From contig NZ_FQYP01000003.1 in NCBI RefSeq assembly GCF_900141785.1, forward strand, positions 434,001 to 498,000: DNA of 64,000 bases, given 5' to 3'. The translations under genes and the position numbers were made by a program. This stretch comes from Aquimarina spongiae (GTDB lineage Bacteria; Bacteroidota; Bacteroidia; Flavobacteriales; Flavobacteriaceae). This document shows positions 49,656 through 60,383 of this stretch, piece by piece. How positions within the stretch are numbered: the first letter of the stretch is position 1; every line of letters starts with the position of its first letter. Under the pieces are notes generated by a model. That model was not told the origin of the DNA. It saw only the letters and a program-made list of their open reading frames with translations, and did no database searches.

Positions 49656-51017
49656 ATGAGAAACAACCTATGGTTATTTTGTCTTAGTTGGCTCTGTGTA
49701 ATTTCTTTGCAGGCCCAACAAACACCAACCAGCTCTTCTTATTCTTTTACACTAGACGAAGCAATTGAGTTTGCATTAGAAAATAGCTACCAATCTATTA
49801 ATGCAAGACGCGACGTTGCCAAGGCTTTGAAAAGAAAATGGGAAACCACAGCTGACGGGTTACCACAAATAAGTGGACTTATTGATTATCAAAACCAATT
49901 AAAACAACCAGTTACTCCACTACCAGGAGAAATTGTTGGAGGAGAACCTGGGACTTTTGTTCCTGTTGTGTTTGGAGTAAAACAACAAGTTTCTGCAACA
50001 GCAACCTTAAACCAATTGATCTTTGACGGATCTTATCTGGTAGGTCTAGAAGCAGCAAAAAGTTTTCTTCAGTTCAACAATGATTCTGAAGAAAAGACTT
50101 TACTCGAAGTGCGTAAAGGAGTAATCAATGCTTATGGTAGTGTTCTTGTGGCTCAAGAAAGTGTAAAAATTCTTGAAAACAATGTGGCGGCGCTTGAGAA
50201 AAACTATAATGAAACCAAAACGATTTTTGAAAACGGTTTGGCCGAAGAGGAAGATGTAGAGCAGCTACAAATTACTTTGTTACAGATTCAGAATCAATTG
50301 AGTAATGCAAAACGTTTGGAGAAAATTGCTTTACAAATGTTTAATCTGGCATTGGGTGTTGATGTAGATGCGAATACAACATTAACCGATGATTTGGATA
50401 GTCTGACTATGAAAAACATGGATCAGTCTATCGCTACTACTCCATTTATTATGGAAAACAATGTAGATTATCGATTGGCCTATTTACTAACCGAACAGCG
50501 ACGATTAGAATTGAAGCTTGAAAAAAGTAGAGCACTACCTAGACTATCTGCATTTATCAATTACGGAACCTCAGCATTTGATGACGACTTTGTATTCTTA
50601 GATAGTGGAACCCCTTGGTTTCAATCTTCTATACTTGGAGCGAGTTTGAACATTCCGATCTTCAGTTCCCTAAAACGAAGTGCACGTTCTCAACAAGCCA
50701 AAATTGCTTTTGAGCAATCAAATACTGAGTTTATACAAGCACAGCAGCAAATTCAATTACAATACAATTCGTCGTTGAGTGATTATAAACTGTCTATAGA
50801 AAATTACGAAACCTCGAAGAAAAACTTATCCCTGGCAGAGCGTATCGAAAAGAAAAATCAAATCAAATATTCTGAAGGTCTGGCAACAAGTTTCGACCTC
50901 AGACAAGCGCAATTGCAACTTTACAGCTCTCAGCAAGAAGTATTGCAAACCATGCTGGATATCATCAACAAAAAAGCAGAACTAGAAACGATTTTAAATA
51001 CACCAAAAAATAAGTAA
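49656..51017 (+). CDS. TolC-family outer-membrane efflux channel
   Basis: A 453-residue protein with a signal peptide ending LQAQ (about 21). Two repeats of the outer-membrane efflux domain give the long alpha-helical barrel; typical strings are LDEAIEFALENS and LEKSRALPRLSA. It forms the exit duct for the RND pump encoded downstream. It lies two bases after tetR and six bases before the adaptor gene, so the four genes are one transcript. Confidence 0.93.
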   Translation: MRNNLWLFCLSWLCVISLQAQQTPTSSSYSFTLDEAIEFALENSYQSINARRDVAKALKRKWETTADGLPQISGLIDYQNQLKQPVTPLPGEIVGGEPGTFVPVVFGVKQQVSATATLNQLIFDGSYLVGLEAAKSFLQFNNDSEEKTLLEVRKGVINAYGSVLVAQESVKILENNVAALEKNYNETKTIFENGLAEEEDVEQLQITLLQIQNQLSNAKRLEKIALQMFNLALGVDVDANTTLTDDLDSLTMKNMDQSIATTPFIMENNVDYRLAYLLTEQRRLELKLEKSRALPRLSAFINYGTSAFDDDFVFLDSGTPWFQSSILGASLNIPIFSSLKRSARSQQAKIAFEQSNTEFIQAQQQIQLQYNSSLSDYKLSIENYETSKKNLSLAERIEKKNQIKYSEGLATSFDLRQAQLQLYSSQQEVLQTMLDIINKKAELETILNTPKNK

Positions 51018-51023
51018 CCCATT

Positions 51024-52190
51024 ATGAAAAAGATACTTACCATATTATCCGCTTCACTATTAATTGTCTCTTGTGGACAAGATAGTTCGAAATCTATTGA
51101 TAAAATTATAGAAGATGGGAATCTACAGGCATTACGTGCCAAAAGAACCGAAGTTGTAGGACAGCAACAAACCATTGCTGACCAGTTAAAGCAGCTTGAC
51201 GAAGCCATTGCTTCTTTAGATACTGTAAAGAAACTTCCTCTGGTAACTACAATTACTGCCAAGGATACTTTATTCAATCACTACTTGGAACTACAAGGAA
51301 ATGTTGAAACCAAGCAAAACATTGTATTGTATCCGGAAATGGGAGGTGTACTTACAAAAATCTACGTAAAAGAAGGTCAAAAAGTAAGCAAAGGACAATT
51401 GCTAGCCAGAATAGATGATGGTGGATTGAGTCAGCAATTATCTCAAGCCGAAGTAAGAGCACAGTTGGCAAAGACTACTTTTGATCGCCAAAAAAGACTT
51501 TGGGAGCAAAAAATCGGTTCTGAGATTCAATACCTTGAAGCCAAGACCAATTTCGAAGCTCAGGAAAATGCTGTAAACCAAATCAAGCGTCAATTGGCAA
51601 AAACAACCGTAAACGCACCTTTCTCTGGAGTAATCGATGATGTAATTACCGAACAAGGAAGTGTAGTATCTCCTGGTCAAAATCAAATCATTCGAATTGT
51701 GAATCTGAACGATATGTACATCGAAACCGAGGTACCAGAACGTTACATCCCAAGTGTTACCGTAGGTAAAAGTGTAGAGGTGTACTTTCCGGTACTTGGT
51801 CAAACGATCACTACAAAAATTCGTCAGGTAGGAAACTATATCAATCCTAATAACAGATCATTTATGGTTGAAGTGGGTATTCCTTCAAAAGGAGGTACAG
51901 TAAAGCCTAACCTTACTGCCAAAGTTAAAATTAACGATTACACCAACGAAAAGGCCATTTTGCTTCCGCAGAGTATTCTTTCTGAAAATGCAGAAGGAGA
52001 CCAATATACCTATGTTACTTCTGACAAGGACGCACAAAACATTGCCGAAGCCAAGAGAGTCATCGTAAAGACCGGAAAAACACAGGGAGATTTTATAGAA
52101 ATCCTAGAAGGTGTTGCTAATGGCGATGCTATAATTAGCGAAGGAGCCAGAAGTGTAAAAGATGGTCAAAAAGTGAAAATTTTAAACTAA
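51024..52190 (+). CDS. HlyD/AcrA-type RND adaptor lipoprotein
   Basis: A 388-residue protein with lipobox IVSC (Cys17). A coiled-coil region lies near 25-60, then a lipoyl-like barrel half (LYPEMGGVLTKIYVKEGQKV), a helical hairpin, a second barrel half (TTVNAPFSGVIDDV) and a beta-barrel domain. It bridges the RND pump and the TolC channel across the periplasm. It is seven bases before the RND gene. Confidence 0.94.
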   Translation: MKKILTILSASLLIVSCGQDSSKSIDKIIEDGNLQALRAKRTEVVGQQQTIADQLKQLDEAIASLDTVKKLPLVTTITAKDTLFNHYLELQGNVETKQNIVLYPEMGGVLTKIYVKEGQKVSKGQLLARIDDGGLSQQLSQAEVRAQLAKTTFDRQKRLWEQKIGSEIQYLEAKTNFEAQENAVNQIKRQLAKTTVNAPFSGVIDDVITEQGSVVSPGQNQIIRIVNLNDMYIETEVPERYIPSVTVGKSVEVYFPVLGQTITTKIRQVGNYINPNNRSFMVEVGIPSKGGTVKPNLTAKVKINDYTNEKAILLPQSILSENAEGDQYTYVTSDKDAQNIAEAKRVIVKTGKTQGDFIEILEGVANGDAIISEGARSVKDGQKVKILN

Positions 52191-52197
52191 AAACCCT

Positions 52198-55100
52198 ATG
52201 CAAGTCAACAAGAAAAAAGTAGATAAGGAATTTAAACTATCGTCTTGGGCGATAGACAACCCTACTACGATCTATGTAATGATCGGTATATTTCTGGTAT
52301 TAGGGTTGTCGGCATATTTTTCGATGCCGAGAGAGAATTTCCCAGAGATTAACGAAACCAAAATCTATATCAGTGTTCCTTACCCTGGTAACACATCTGA
52401 GGATATAGAACGATTAATCATCGACCCTTTAGAGGATAAGCTGAAGAATGTTAGTAATGTAGTTGAAATCTTATCCACTTCGCAGGAAGATTATGGAATC
52501 ATTACGGTAGAATTCGACGAAGAATTATCTGTTCCTGAAGCCAAGCAAAAGGTAAAGGATGAAGTAGATTCTGAAAAAGCGAATGAAGACTGGCCAACCT
52601 TTAACGGAGCCAAGGTAGAACCGAATGTTTTTGATCTGAGTATCTCTGAAGAAACTCCGATTATGAACATCAATATCACTGGAGATTATCCAGTAGACAA
52701 ATTAAAGGAGTATGCAGAATATTTGGAAGATGAAATTGGAGATCTACCTGAAATCAAGAAAGCGGATATTAGAGGGGCACAAGAAAAAGAGGTTGAAGTA
52801 GCTGTAGACATCTATAAAATGATGGCTGCCAAAGTAAGTTTTGACGATGTGATTAACTCCATCCGAAACGGAAATATGACCATGTCTGCCGGTAATATGA
52901 TTTCTAGTGGCCAGCGTCGTACTATTCGAATTTTAGGAGAGATAGATCGCCCTTCTGAACTTGATGATTTTGTAGTAAAGTCACAAAATGGCGCAGTTTA
53001 CCTTAGAGATATTGCTAAGGTTACCTTTAAAGAAGAAGACAAAACCACGTATGCAAGAGAGTATGGTGAGAACGTGGTGATGTTGGATGTGAAAAAACGA
53101 TCTGGAAAAAACATGATCGAAGCCGTAGAAAAGATCAATGTGATCTTGGAAGAAGCTAAAGAAGATGTATTTCCAAAAGACCTTTCGATCAGTGTTGCTA
53201 ACGACCAATCCGAAAAGACCGAAAACCAGGTAAGCGACTTGGTAAACAATATCATTTTCGGGATTATTCTGGTTGTAGGAGTATTGATGTTTTTCTTAGG
53301 ATTTAGAAATGCATTGTTTGTTGGATTTGCGATACCGATGTCGATGTTTATGTCTTTTATGATTCTGTCTTTACTGGGATATACTATGAATACCATGATC
53401 TTATTCGCCTTGATTATGGGATTAGGAATGCTGGTGGATAACGGTATTGTGGTGGTAGAGAATGTATATCGACTAATGGAGGAAGAAGGGATGTCTCGTA
53501 TAGAGGCTGCCAAGAAAGGGATTGGTGAGATTGCTTTTCCTATTATTATCTCGACAGCAACAACGGTAGCGGCATTTGTTCCTCTTGGTATGTGGCCTGG
53601 TGTGATGGGGCAATTCATGATTTATTTCCCAATTACGCTTTCGGTTGTACTTGGATCATCTTTGTTTGTGGCTATTTTTATCAACTCCATGTTGGTTTCT
53701 CAATTTATGGAGACTGGAGAGAAAGTACTGTCTCGCAAGCAATTGATCCGATTAAGTATCATTCTAGGAGGTTTCGGAATCTTTATTTTATTGGTCGGAG
53801 GACCAGTACGAGGTCTAGGAACCTTAATGATCGTAACCGCTATCATGTTCTGGATATATCGCTATGTGCTTAAAGGAGCTGCTAATTTTTTCCAAAGAAG
53901 AATATTAGCTTGGTTAGAGGATAAATACCAAAGGTTTTTAGGGTTTGCCTTAAGAGGGTGGAGATCCTATGCTTTTACTTTTGGTACTTTTATATTATTG
54001 TTTGTTGTTTTTGCGATGTTTGGAGCTTCTATCGGTAGTCAACGTACCAAAGTGGAGTTCTTCCCAGACAACAAGCCTAATCAGATTGTGGTTTACATCG
54101 AATATCCACAAGGAACAGATATCGACAAAACCAATGCGATCACCAAAGAAATTGAGCAACGTGTATATGCTGTGGTAAATGACAAAGAATATGTTGAAGG
54201 ACAGGACTATAATTTCCTGGTAGAATCTGCAGTTTCTCAAGTAGGTGAAGGTGCAGGTAACCCTCAAACAGATGGAGGTAGTAATGCCGAAATGCCACAC
54301 CGAGCTAAGATTACGGCAACCATGCGTGAGTTTAAATTCAGAAAAGGAAAAGACTCTGAGGTATTACGCCAAAAGGTACAAGAAGACTTGAAAGGAATTT
54401 ATCCTGGTGTTGCTATTTCTGTAGAGAAAGATCCTGTAGGACCACCTGCTGGATACCCGATCAATATCGAGATCGAAGGTCCGGATTACGACGATTTGAT
54501 CAACATTGCAGAACAGATGCGTAATTTCATCAATGAGAAAAACATCCCTGGAATTGAAGAGTTAAAAATTGATGTAAATAAAGGTAAACCAGCCATGCAG
54601 GTAGTGGTAGATCGCGAAAAAGCTGGAGAACTTGGTGTAGCTGCCGGTCAGGTCGGTAATCAACTGCGTCGTTCTATTTTTGGTGAAAAGGCTGGAGTTT
54701 ATAAAAAAGATGGTGAAGATTATGATATTTATGTACGTTTTAATGCTGAAAACCGATACAATACCAGTGCATTATTTAATCAGAACATTACATTTAGAGA
54801 TCAAGCATCTGGGCAGTTAAAAGAGATTCCTGTTTCTGCGGTAGCCTCGCAAAAAAACACTTCATCGTTTAGTGCAATTAAGCACAGAGACACAAAACGA
54901 GTAGTTACTGTATATTCTGGATTACAACCTGGATTTACAGATGCAGCTGCGATTGTCTCTCAGATCCAAACTGAAATGGCAAGTTTCCAGGAATTACCGA
55001 GAGGAGTTAAAATCGACTATACAGGGCAAATTGAAGAACAAGGTAAACAAATGGCATTCTTGATGGGAGCATTCTTTGCCGGATTAGGATTGATCATGTT

Positions 55101-55698
55101 GATTCTTGTGTTCCAGTTTAGTTCGATATCTAAGCCAACGATTATCATGATTGCAATCTTCTTAAGTTTTATAGGTGTATTTGGAGGTATCTTGATTACT
55201 GGAGCGTCTTTTGTAATCATGATGACGATGATGGGAATTATTTCTTTGGCCGGTATTGTAGTAAATAATGGTGTAGTACTACTAGACTATACGCAACTGC
55301 TTATCGATCGTAAAAAGGTAGAATTGAATATTCCTGAGAGTGAATTACTACCTAATGATGAAGTAATGAAAATCATTATCAAAGGAGGTAGAGCACGTTT
55401 AAGACCAGTATTGCTTACCGCGATTACTACAGTACTTGGATTGATCCCTCTAGCCATTGGATTTAATGTAGATTTCTTCTCTTTATTTACTGATTTTGAT
55501 CCAAAGATATATATCGGAGGTGATAATGTAATTTTCTGGGGACCATTGGCCTGGGCCGTGATCTACGGATTGATTATCGCTACCTTCTTAACATTGATTA
55601 TCGTTCCTTGCTTGTTCTTCATTGTGAATAGATTTAAAGTATGGGTACGTAGAAAGAAAAACGTGGAAGTACCTGTGGCTACTAAAGCTACAGCTTAA
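52198..55698 (+). CDS. RND-family efflux pump permease
   Basis: A 1166-residue inner-membrane protein with twelve predicted helices and two large periplasmic domains, about 100 residues longer than AcrB. Helix 4 carries the LVDNGIVVVENVYR segment with Asp residues of the proton relay, and its repeat lies near the end (GIVVNNGVVLLDY). It pumps hydrophobic or amphiphilic compounds, or metal ions, out through the adaptor and TolC; the substrate cannot be told from sequence. The operon ends at a GC-rich terminator. Expression should be under the TetR repressor at the head of the operon. Confidence 0.94.
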   Translation: MQVNKKKVDKEFKLSSWAIDNPTTIYVMIGIFLVLGLSAYFSMPRENFPEINETKIYISVPYPGNTSEDIERLIIDPLEDKLKNVSNVVEILSTSQEDYGIITVEFDEELSVPEAKQKVKDEVDSEKANEDWPTFNGAKVEPNVFDLSISEETPIMNINITGDYPVDKLKEYAEYLEDEIGDLPEIKKADIRGAQEKEVEVAVDIYKMMAAKVSFDDVINSIRNGNMTMSAGNMISSGQRRTIRILGEIDRPSELDDFVVKSQNGAVYLRDIAKVTFKEEDKTTYAREYGENVVMLDVKKRSGKNMIEAVEKINVILEEAKEDVFPKDLSISVANDQSEKTENQVSDLVNNIIFGIILVVGVLMFFLGFRNALFVGFAIPMSMFMSFMILSLLGYTMNTMILFALIMGLGMLVDNGIVVVENVYRLMEEEGMSRIEAAKKGIGEIAFPIIISTATTVAAFVPLGMWPGVMGQFMIYFPITLSVVLGSSLFVAIFINSMLVSQFMETGEKVLSRKQLIRLSIILGGFGIFILLVGGPVRGLGTLMIVTAIMFWIYRYVLKGAANFFQRRILAWLEDKYQRFLGFALRGWRSYAFTFGTFILLFVVFAMFGASIGSQRTKVEFFPDNKPNQIVVYIEYPQGTDIDKTNAITKEIEQRVYAVVNDKEYVEGQDYNFLVESAVSQVGEGAGNPQTDGGSNAEMPHRAKITATMREFKFRKGKDSEVLRQKVQEDLKGIYPGVAISVEKDPVGPPAGYPINIEIEGPDYDDLINIAEQMRNFINEKNIPGIEELKIDVNKGKPAMQVVVDREKAGELGVAAGQVGNQLRRSIFGEKAGVYKKDGEDYDIYVRFNAENRYNTSALFNQNITFRDQASGQLKEIPVSAVASQKNTSSFSAIKHRDTKRVVTVYSGLQPGFTDAAAIVSQIQTEMASFQELPRGVKIDYTGQIEEQGKQMAFLMGAFFAGLGLIMLILVFQFSSISKPTIIMIAIFLSFIGVFGGILITGASFVIMMTMMGIISLAGIVVNNGVVLLDYTQLLIDRKKVELNIPESELLPNDEVMKIIIKGGRARLRPVLLTAITTVLGLIPLAIGFNVDFFSLFTDFDPKIYIGGDNVIFWGPLAWAVIYGLIIATFLTLIIVPCLFFIVNRFKVWVRRKKNVEVPVATKATA

Positions 55699-55725
55699 TA
55701 CTTAACGGTTTGTAAATTGATAAAA

Positions 55726-55752
55726 GAAAAACGCCGCAAATTGCGGCGTTTT
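55726..55752. terminator. GC-rich bidirectional terminator
   Basis: ACGCCGC and GCGGCGT around a five-base loop, with A-run before and T-run after. It separates the convergent RND and SusD genes. Confidence 0.95.
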
Positions 55753-55774
55753 TTATTGATATAGAACGTTACTC

Positions 55775-57082
55775 TTATCTATTTTCGTTTGCTGGTGTTG
55801 GGAATTGCTCAAATGTAGCATCTCCAGATCTATCCAACGGTAGATCTCCCAGTCGATTAAATCTTCTTAAATCGATCCATCTATGCCCGCCTTCTGCGAA
55901 CAATGAATATCTTCTTTGATTTAATATTTCGGTAACCAATTCTGCCGGAGTAGTTCCTCCTGTATATCCTGGTAATCCCGCTGCGATTCTAACCACATCT
56001 ATTGCTGCTACTGCAGCAACAGGATCCGCAATATGATTCGCTTCTGCAGCTAACAAAATTAACTCCTCATTTCTCATGACAGCCACCGGAGCTACATTGC
56101 TATCATAGATGAACACATCATGATCTCCTGTCAAATTAGACTGTGTTAATGAAGCCGTTCTCATTACTGCTTTACCTACTCTTGTATCTCCAGCCTCAGC
56201 ATCAGTGATAAAAGATGGGTGCGCTATTCTTGCATTTGCCCCAGTAGAATTTAAGGCGAAAAACAATGGATTTGCAACATCAGCACCAGTAAGAGAGAAT
56301 GTAAAATAAGCTCCTGCATTAAGGTCTCCTGCCATATCCATAAATGAATTTCCAAGCAGTGTTAGCACAGAAGTATAATTCCCTCTGTAGGCTTCTACTC
56401 TTGCTGCCAACGCATTATTAAACTCTAAAAAAGCAGTAGGTGTATTGAATCCGTCAAATCCTTCAGGAATTGTAAATGGAAAATCAGCTCCTCCATTCGA
56501 AAGATCGGTTGCAGCCGTTGTAAGCATATCAAATATCGCTGTTAAAGCTTCATCATAGCCTACGAATGGTCCCAGGTTATTTGGATCAGAAACATCCAAA
56601 CGAATTCCATTCTGGAATTGTAGATTCAGCACCATTAATAACTCATGAGCTTTAAGCGTATTTGCAAACCCTCTGGTTGCAGCTCTTTCGGTATCAGTAA
56701 AATCTGCAGATGAGTTTGTTAAACCTTCTAAAAGCAGATTAATATCCTTTACTGTCCCATATCTTGAAGCGTAAGGAACTGTAGTATAAAACGTATTATC
56801 GTCTAGAGTACCTGTAAGTAAATCTGCTGTCCAACGAGGATCAGAACTCTGGAATCTCCAGTATTCTCTACCCGCAACAGCTTGCACATCGACCTGAGTT
56901 CCTAATCTAGTTCTCATATCGGCCAAAACTCCCGACATCGCTTGTACCAATTCTGCTCTAGACAGATCCTCAGATATAGTATCTGTAGTAGGTCCATTTA
57001 AATTGCTACCATCCTCAACCTCGCACGAAAGCATCAAAACTGAAGATAACAATAGCATGAATATATTCTTTAGTATTTTCAT
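55775..57082 (-). CDS. SusD/RagB-family nutrient-binding lipoprotein
   Basis: A 435-residue protein from the ATG at 57082, preferred over a TTG at 57106 that overlaps susC. It has lipobox LMLSC with Cys20 and an acidic stretch after it. The helical SusD fold ends with the RYSLFAEGGHRWIDLRRF segment typical of the family. With the SusC-like porin encoded 13 bases upstream it captures a nutrient at the cell surface. No glycoside hydrolase or protease is encoded next to the pair, so the substrate is unknown. Confidence 0.93.
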   Translation of the reverse strand: MKILKNIFMLLLSSVLMLSCEVEDGSNLNGPTTDTISEDLSRAELVQAMSGVLADMRTRLGTQVDVQAVAGREYWRFQSSDPRWTADLLTGTLDDNTFYTTVPYASRYGTVKDINLLLEGLTNSSADFTDTERAATRGFANTLKAHELLMVLNLQFQNGIRLDVSDPNNLGPFVGYDEALTAIFDMLTTAATDLSNGGADFPFTIPEGFDGFNTPTAFLEFNNALAARVEAYRGNYTSVLTLLGNSFMDMAGDLNAGAYFTFSLTGADVANPLFFALNSTGANARIAHPSFITDAEAGDTRVGKAVMRTASLTQSNLTGDHDVFIYDSNVAPVAVMRNEELILLAAEANHIADPVAAVAAIDVVRIAAGLPGYTGGTTPAELVTEILNQRRYSLFAEGGHRWIDLRRFNRLGDLPLDRSGDATFEQFPTPANENR

Positions 57083-57095
57083 TTTCTTATTTTTT

Positions 57096-60068
57096 TTAGA
57101 AGCCAACAGCTAAGTGAAACAAATAACGTTTAGAAGAAGGGAACGGAGTTACCTCTACCCCACTTGACAATCCATTAGATCCAAAGTTCGAAACTTCAGG
57201 ATCATAGCTGTTATAATCAAAAATATTGATCAAATTATTTCCAGAGAAACCTACTTTAACATTCGATACGTGTCCCGCAAACGCTTTATCCAAAACACTA
57301 GAAGGAATATTGTAGTACAATCCTACTTCTCTTAATCTCAGGTAAGATGCATCTTCTACGAATGGTGTTGCATTACCAGCAAAGAATGCAGCAACTCTGA
57401 AATCTCCATTGGCTACTGCCGGATCAAAATCAAAATCATCAAAATCTGGGCTAGTGCCACCAAAGTCTGTCAATAACGAAGTTAGATTTACGTTATCTCC
57501 TCCTTGTTTCCAGTGCCATAAGAAAGATAAGGTAAAGTCTTTATAACGTAAATTGTTTGACCAGGTCATCTGAAAATCTGGCTCTGCATCACCTAATACC
57601 ACCAAATTCCCATTGGCGTCATTACCTACAATTTGTGTTACACTTCTACCTTCTTCAATTCTAAAAGTTCCTAATCCTTCTCCAAAACCTCCTAAAGAAA
57701 ATGGTTCTACATCCAGTCTAGTTACCTCTGATGTATTTTTAAAGAAGATCAAATTAGAACTCCAGTCAAAATTATCTTCCTGAAAGATAGTAGCATTCAA
57801 AGCGATCTCAACTCCTCGGTTTTCTAGGTTACCAGCGTTTTCAAAACGTGTGGTAAACCCAGAAGAAGGTTCGGCATTTGCCTGTAGGATAAGATCGTCT
57901 ACGGATTTGTTATAGTACGAAAATTCTAACCCTATTCTGTTTTCCAAGAAACTTGCATCAAAACCAACTTCCAATTCTTTTTGTCTTTCTGGAGAAATAT
58001 CTGGATCTCCCAGTGTTACTGGCACTACAATCCCCACATTACCATCTATCAAGGAATTAGTATATGCAGTAAACAACGCTCCATTAGGAGCAAAGTTTCC
58101 AGCCTCTCCATATGCAGCCCTTATTTTGAAACGGCTCACATATGGTACATTCCAGAAATCAAAATTATGGAAGTTTACCGCTGCAGAGGCCTTTGGATAG
58201 TAGAACAACTCATTCGCATCTCCATTATTACTGGATTTATCTCCTCTTATCCCCAGTGTACCTATGATTTTATCCTGGTAATTCAATTCTTCCTGTACAA
58301 AGAACCCTTGATCCTCTTGCTCTTGTCTGAATTGAGTTACACTTACATTTGCTCCCTGATCTACATTGGTTTGAGAAGCTACCAAATCTGAAGTAATATT
58401 TCTTACTGTATTTCTTGAAAACGTAAGCTTGGTAACACCTGCCTGCGTCCTGAAATTAAGATCTTTATCAGTAGTATAATTATGTACCAAAAAGGCCGAG
58501 TAGTTGGCATCTTTGTTTTCAGTTGTACCTAATGCCGTTACCCCATTAAGACCACCATTAGATGGTTTTTGAAACTGTAAGATTTCTGGAAAAATAGCTG
58601 TTGTAATTAATTCATAATAGTCAACCCCTCCACGAAGAATAAGTTTCAGATTTGATTTATCATTCTCAAAAACTTTATAGTCCAACGATGCTCCTACAAT
58701 AAAACGATTAACATCTTCTCTGTTGGTGATCAGATCTCTGGTTTGTAATGGATTTGAAGAACCGAATGGGTTGTCTGGGTAATTTCCATTTGCATCTGGA
58801 AATAACTGCGCCCAAGGTGGAGTAGAACTTAATGCTACACCAATAGTAGTTCCTGTATTATCATTGTTGAAGAAACCACGATCAGAAACTGAGTCGATGT
58901 AGTTAGAACTAATCGATAGTTTTGCGCGTTTGTCCATAAATTCATGATCCAAATTAAATCGTATCGATTTTCTATCATATCCCGTATTATCTACAATTCC
59001 ATCTTCCTCGTTGTTAGAAAAAGCAGCATAAAATAGGGTATTATCCGATCCTCCGGAGATATTCACACTAGTATTCGAAATAAAACCTTGTTCTCCATAT
59101 ATCTCATCTTCCCAATCTATTAAGGTACCATTGTCCCTTGCAGCAGCAAACAATGCTCCATTACCAGCTCCCAGAGCTTCTGCCCTAGCTTCGGTAAAGT
59201 TTCGTTGCCCTAAAGAGTTTAACAAGGTATTAAATCCAAAATCCTGATTGAATGAGATTTTCGTTTGCCCTCTTTTACCTTTTTTGGTAGTAATAATTAC
59301 CACCCCGGCAGCAGCCCTTGCTCCATAGATTGCAGCTGCAGAAGCTCCTTTAAGGATCTCCACACTTTCTATGTCATCAGGGTTAATATCTGCAATCCTG
59401 TTTGACGGGTTATCCTGATTTGAAGCATTCCCCCCGGAAGCCGCCCCAGATACCGCATTTAAACCTGCTGCAGCAATACTGTTGTTGTTTACATAAACTC
59501 CATCAACAATATAAAGCGGTTGCGCATTACCATTTACGGAAGTAACCCCACGTAATCGAACAGAAATACCTCCCCCAGGCGCTCCTGAACTTCTGGTGAT
59601 TTGTGCTCCCGCAAACTTACCTGCCAAAGCACCGTCTAAAGTTTGAGGAGGTGTTAGCCCTACAAGTTCTTCCGAAGATACCGAGGCTACAGCATTGGCC
59701 GCATTACTTCTTTTTACCGAAGTTGCTAAACCTGTTACTACCACCTCTTCTAATGCTTCTGAAGATTCTGCAATTTCGATCGAAATATCACCTGCAGTTT
59801 GCACTGGCACGGACTTCTCTGTAAAACCAAGCGCAGATACTACTAGCGTAGTTGGTAAAGAATTTACCGTAATTGAAAAATTACCGTCGATATCGGTAGC
59901 TGTTCCGTTATTCGTTCCCTCCTCTACAATATTTACGAAAGGAGCAGGTTCCCCCGAACCTTGAATCACTACTCTTCCCGTAATAGTTTCCTGAGCTAAA
60001 AGCACGACAGGAAAGAAAAGTAATAATAGCAGGACTCTCATCCTGCTAAAATGAGTTTGTTTTTTCAT
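57096..60068 (-). CDS. SusC/RagA-family TonB-dependent outer-membrane transporter
   Basis: A 990-residue protein with a signal peptide ending LLAQ (about residue 25). It has a carboxypeptidase-regulatory-like barrel (TITGRVVIQGSGEP, about 28-105) and a plug domain with VEILKGASAAAIYGARAAAGVV, followed by a 22-stranded barrel ending in Phe. The protein carries the ligand bound by SusD across the outer membrane with TonB energy. No STN domain or FecR anti-sigma gene is present, so the pair is not regulated by trans-envelope signalling within this window. It is transcribed before susD. Confidence 0.95.
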   Translation of the reverse strand: MKKQTHFSRMRVLLLLLFFPVVLLAQETITGRVVIQGSGEPAPFVNIVEEGTNNGTATDIDGNFSITVNSLPTTLVVSALGFTEKSVPVQTAGDISIEIAESSEALEEVVVTGLATSVKRSNAANAVASVSSEELVGLTPPQTLDGALAGKFAGAQITRSSGAPGGGISVRLRGVTSVNGNAQPLYIVDGVYVNNNSIAAAGLNAVSGAASGGNASNQDNPSNRIADINPDDIESVEILKGASAAAIYGARAAAGVVIITTKKGKRGQTKISFNQDFGFNTLLNSLGQRNFTEARAEALGAGNGALFAAARDNGTLIDWEDEIYGEQGFISNTSVNISGGSDNTLFYAAFSNNEEDGIVDNTGYDRKSIRFNLDHEFMDKRAKLSISSNYIDSVSDRGFFNNDNTGTTIGVALSSTPPWAQLFPDANGNYPDNPFGSSNPLQTRDLITNREDVNRFIVGASLDYKVFENDKSNLKLILRGGVDYYELITTAIFPEILQFQKPSNGGLNGVTALGTTENKDANYSAFLVHNYTTDKDLNFRTQAGVTKLTFSRNTVRNITSDLVASQTNVDQGANVSVTQFRQEQEDQGFFVQEELNYQDKIIGTLGIRGDKSSNNGDANELFYYPKASAAVNFHNFDFWNVPYVSRFKIRAAYGEAGNFAPNGALFTAYTNSLIDGNVGIVVPVTLGDPDISPERQKELEVGFDASFLENRIGLEFSYYNKSVDDLILQANAEPSSGFTTRFENAGNLENRGVEIALNATIFQEDNFDWSSNLIFFKNTSEVTRLDVEPFSLGGFGEGLGTFRIEEGRSVTQIVGNDANGNLVVLGDAEPDFQMTWSNNLRYKDFTLSFLWHWKQGGDNVNLTSLLTDFGGTSPDFDDFDFDPAVANGDFRVAAFFAGNATPFVEDASYLRLREVGLYYNIPSSVLDKAFAGHVSNVKVGFSGNNLINIFDYNSYDPEVSNFGSNGLSSGVEVTPFPSSKRYLFHLAVGF

Positions 60069-60383
60069 AATGATTTGTTTAAATGTTTGGTTAAATCTAT
60101 TAAAAGATATTTATAAAAAAATGTTAAAACTAACGATTGTTCGCATTAAAACATCTCTAATTTTCAAATACTTACGGAAAAACCGTTAAATAGTTACGTT
60201 TATTTCATTTTTCAGGACATGATTCAAGTATTCGCTTCATTTTTATGCGAGTTCATATTTACTCGGGCATTTAAAAAATACGACAGTAATAAGATCATAT
60301 CGGTTACAAAAAACTATACTCAATACAGTGATTAGATATCCAATAAACTTCTTATTTTTGCAGCCTTAATAAGACATATAATC
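60069..60383. other. Interval between susC and aspS
   Basis: This 315-base, A/T-rich interval separates two divergent genes. On the plus strand it holds a TATTTTTG box 24 bases before aspS. On the minus strand no exact TAnnTTTG box was found for susC. A short inverted repeat ACGG-AAAA-ACCGT near 60173-60186 may be regulatory. Confidence 0.5.
60353..60360 (+). promoter_or_regulatory. Candidate -7 box of aspS
   Basis: TATTTTTG matches TAnnTTTG exactly, 23 bases before the aspS ATG. No convincing -33 partner was found. Confidence 0.5.

Noticed and set aside
52998..53618. Long antisense frame inside the RND pump gene
   Set aside because: It is a shadow of strong coding sequence on the plus strand, with no signal or family of its own.
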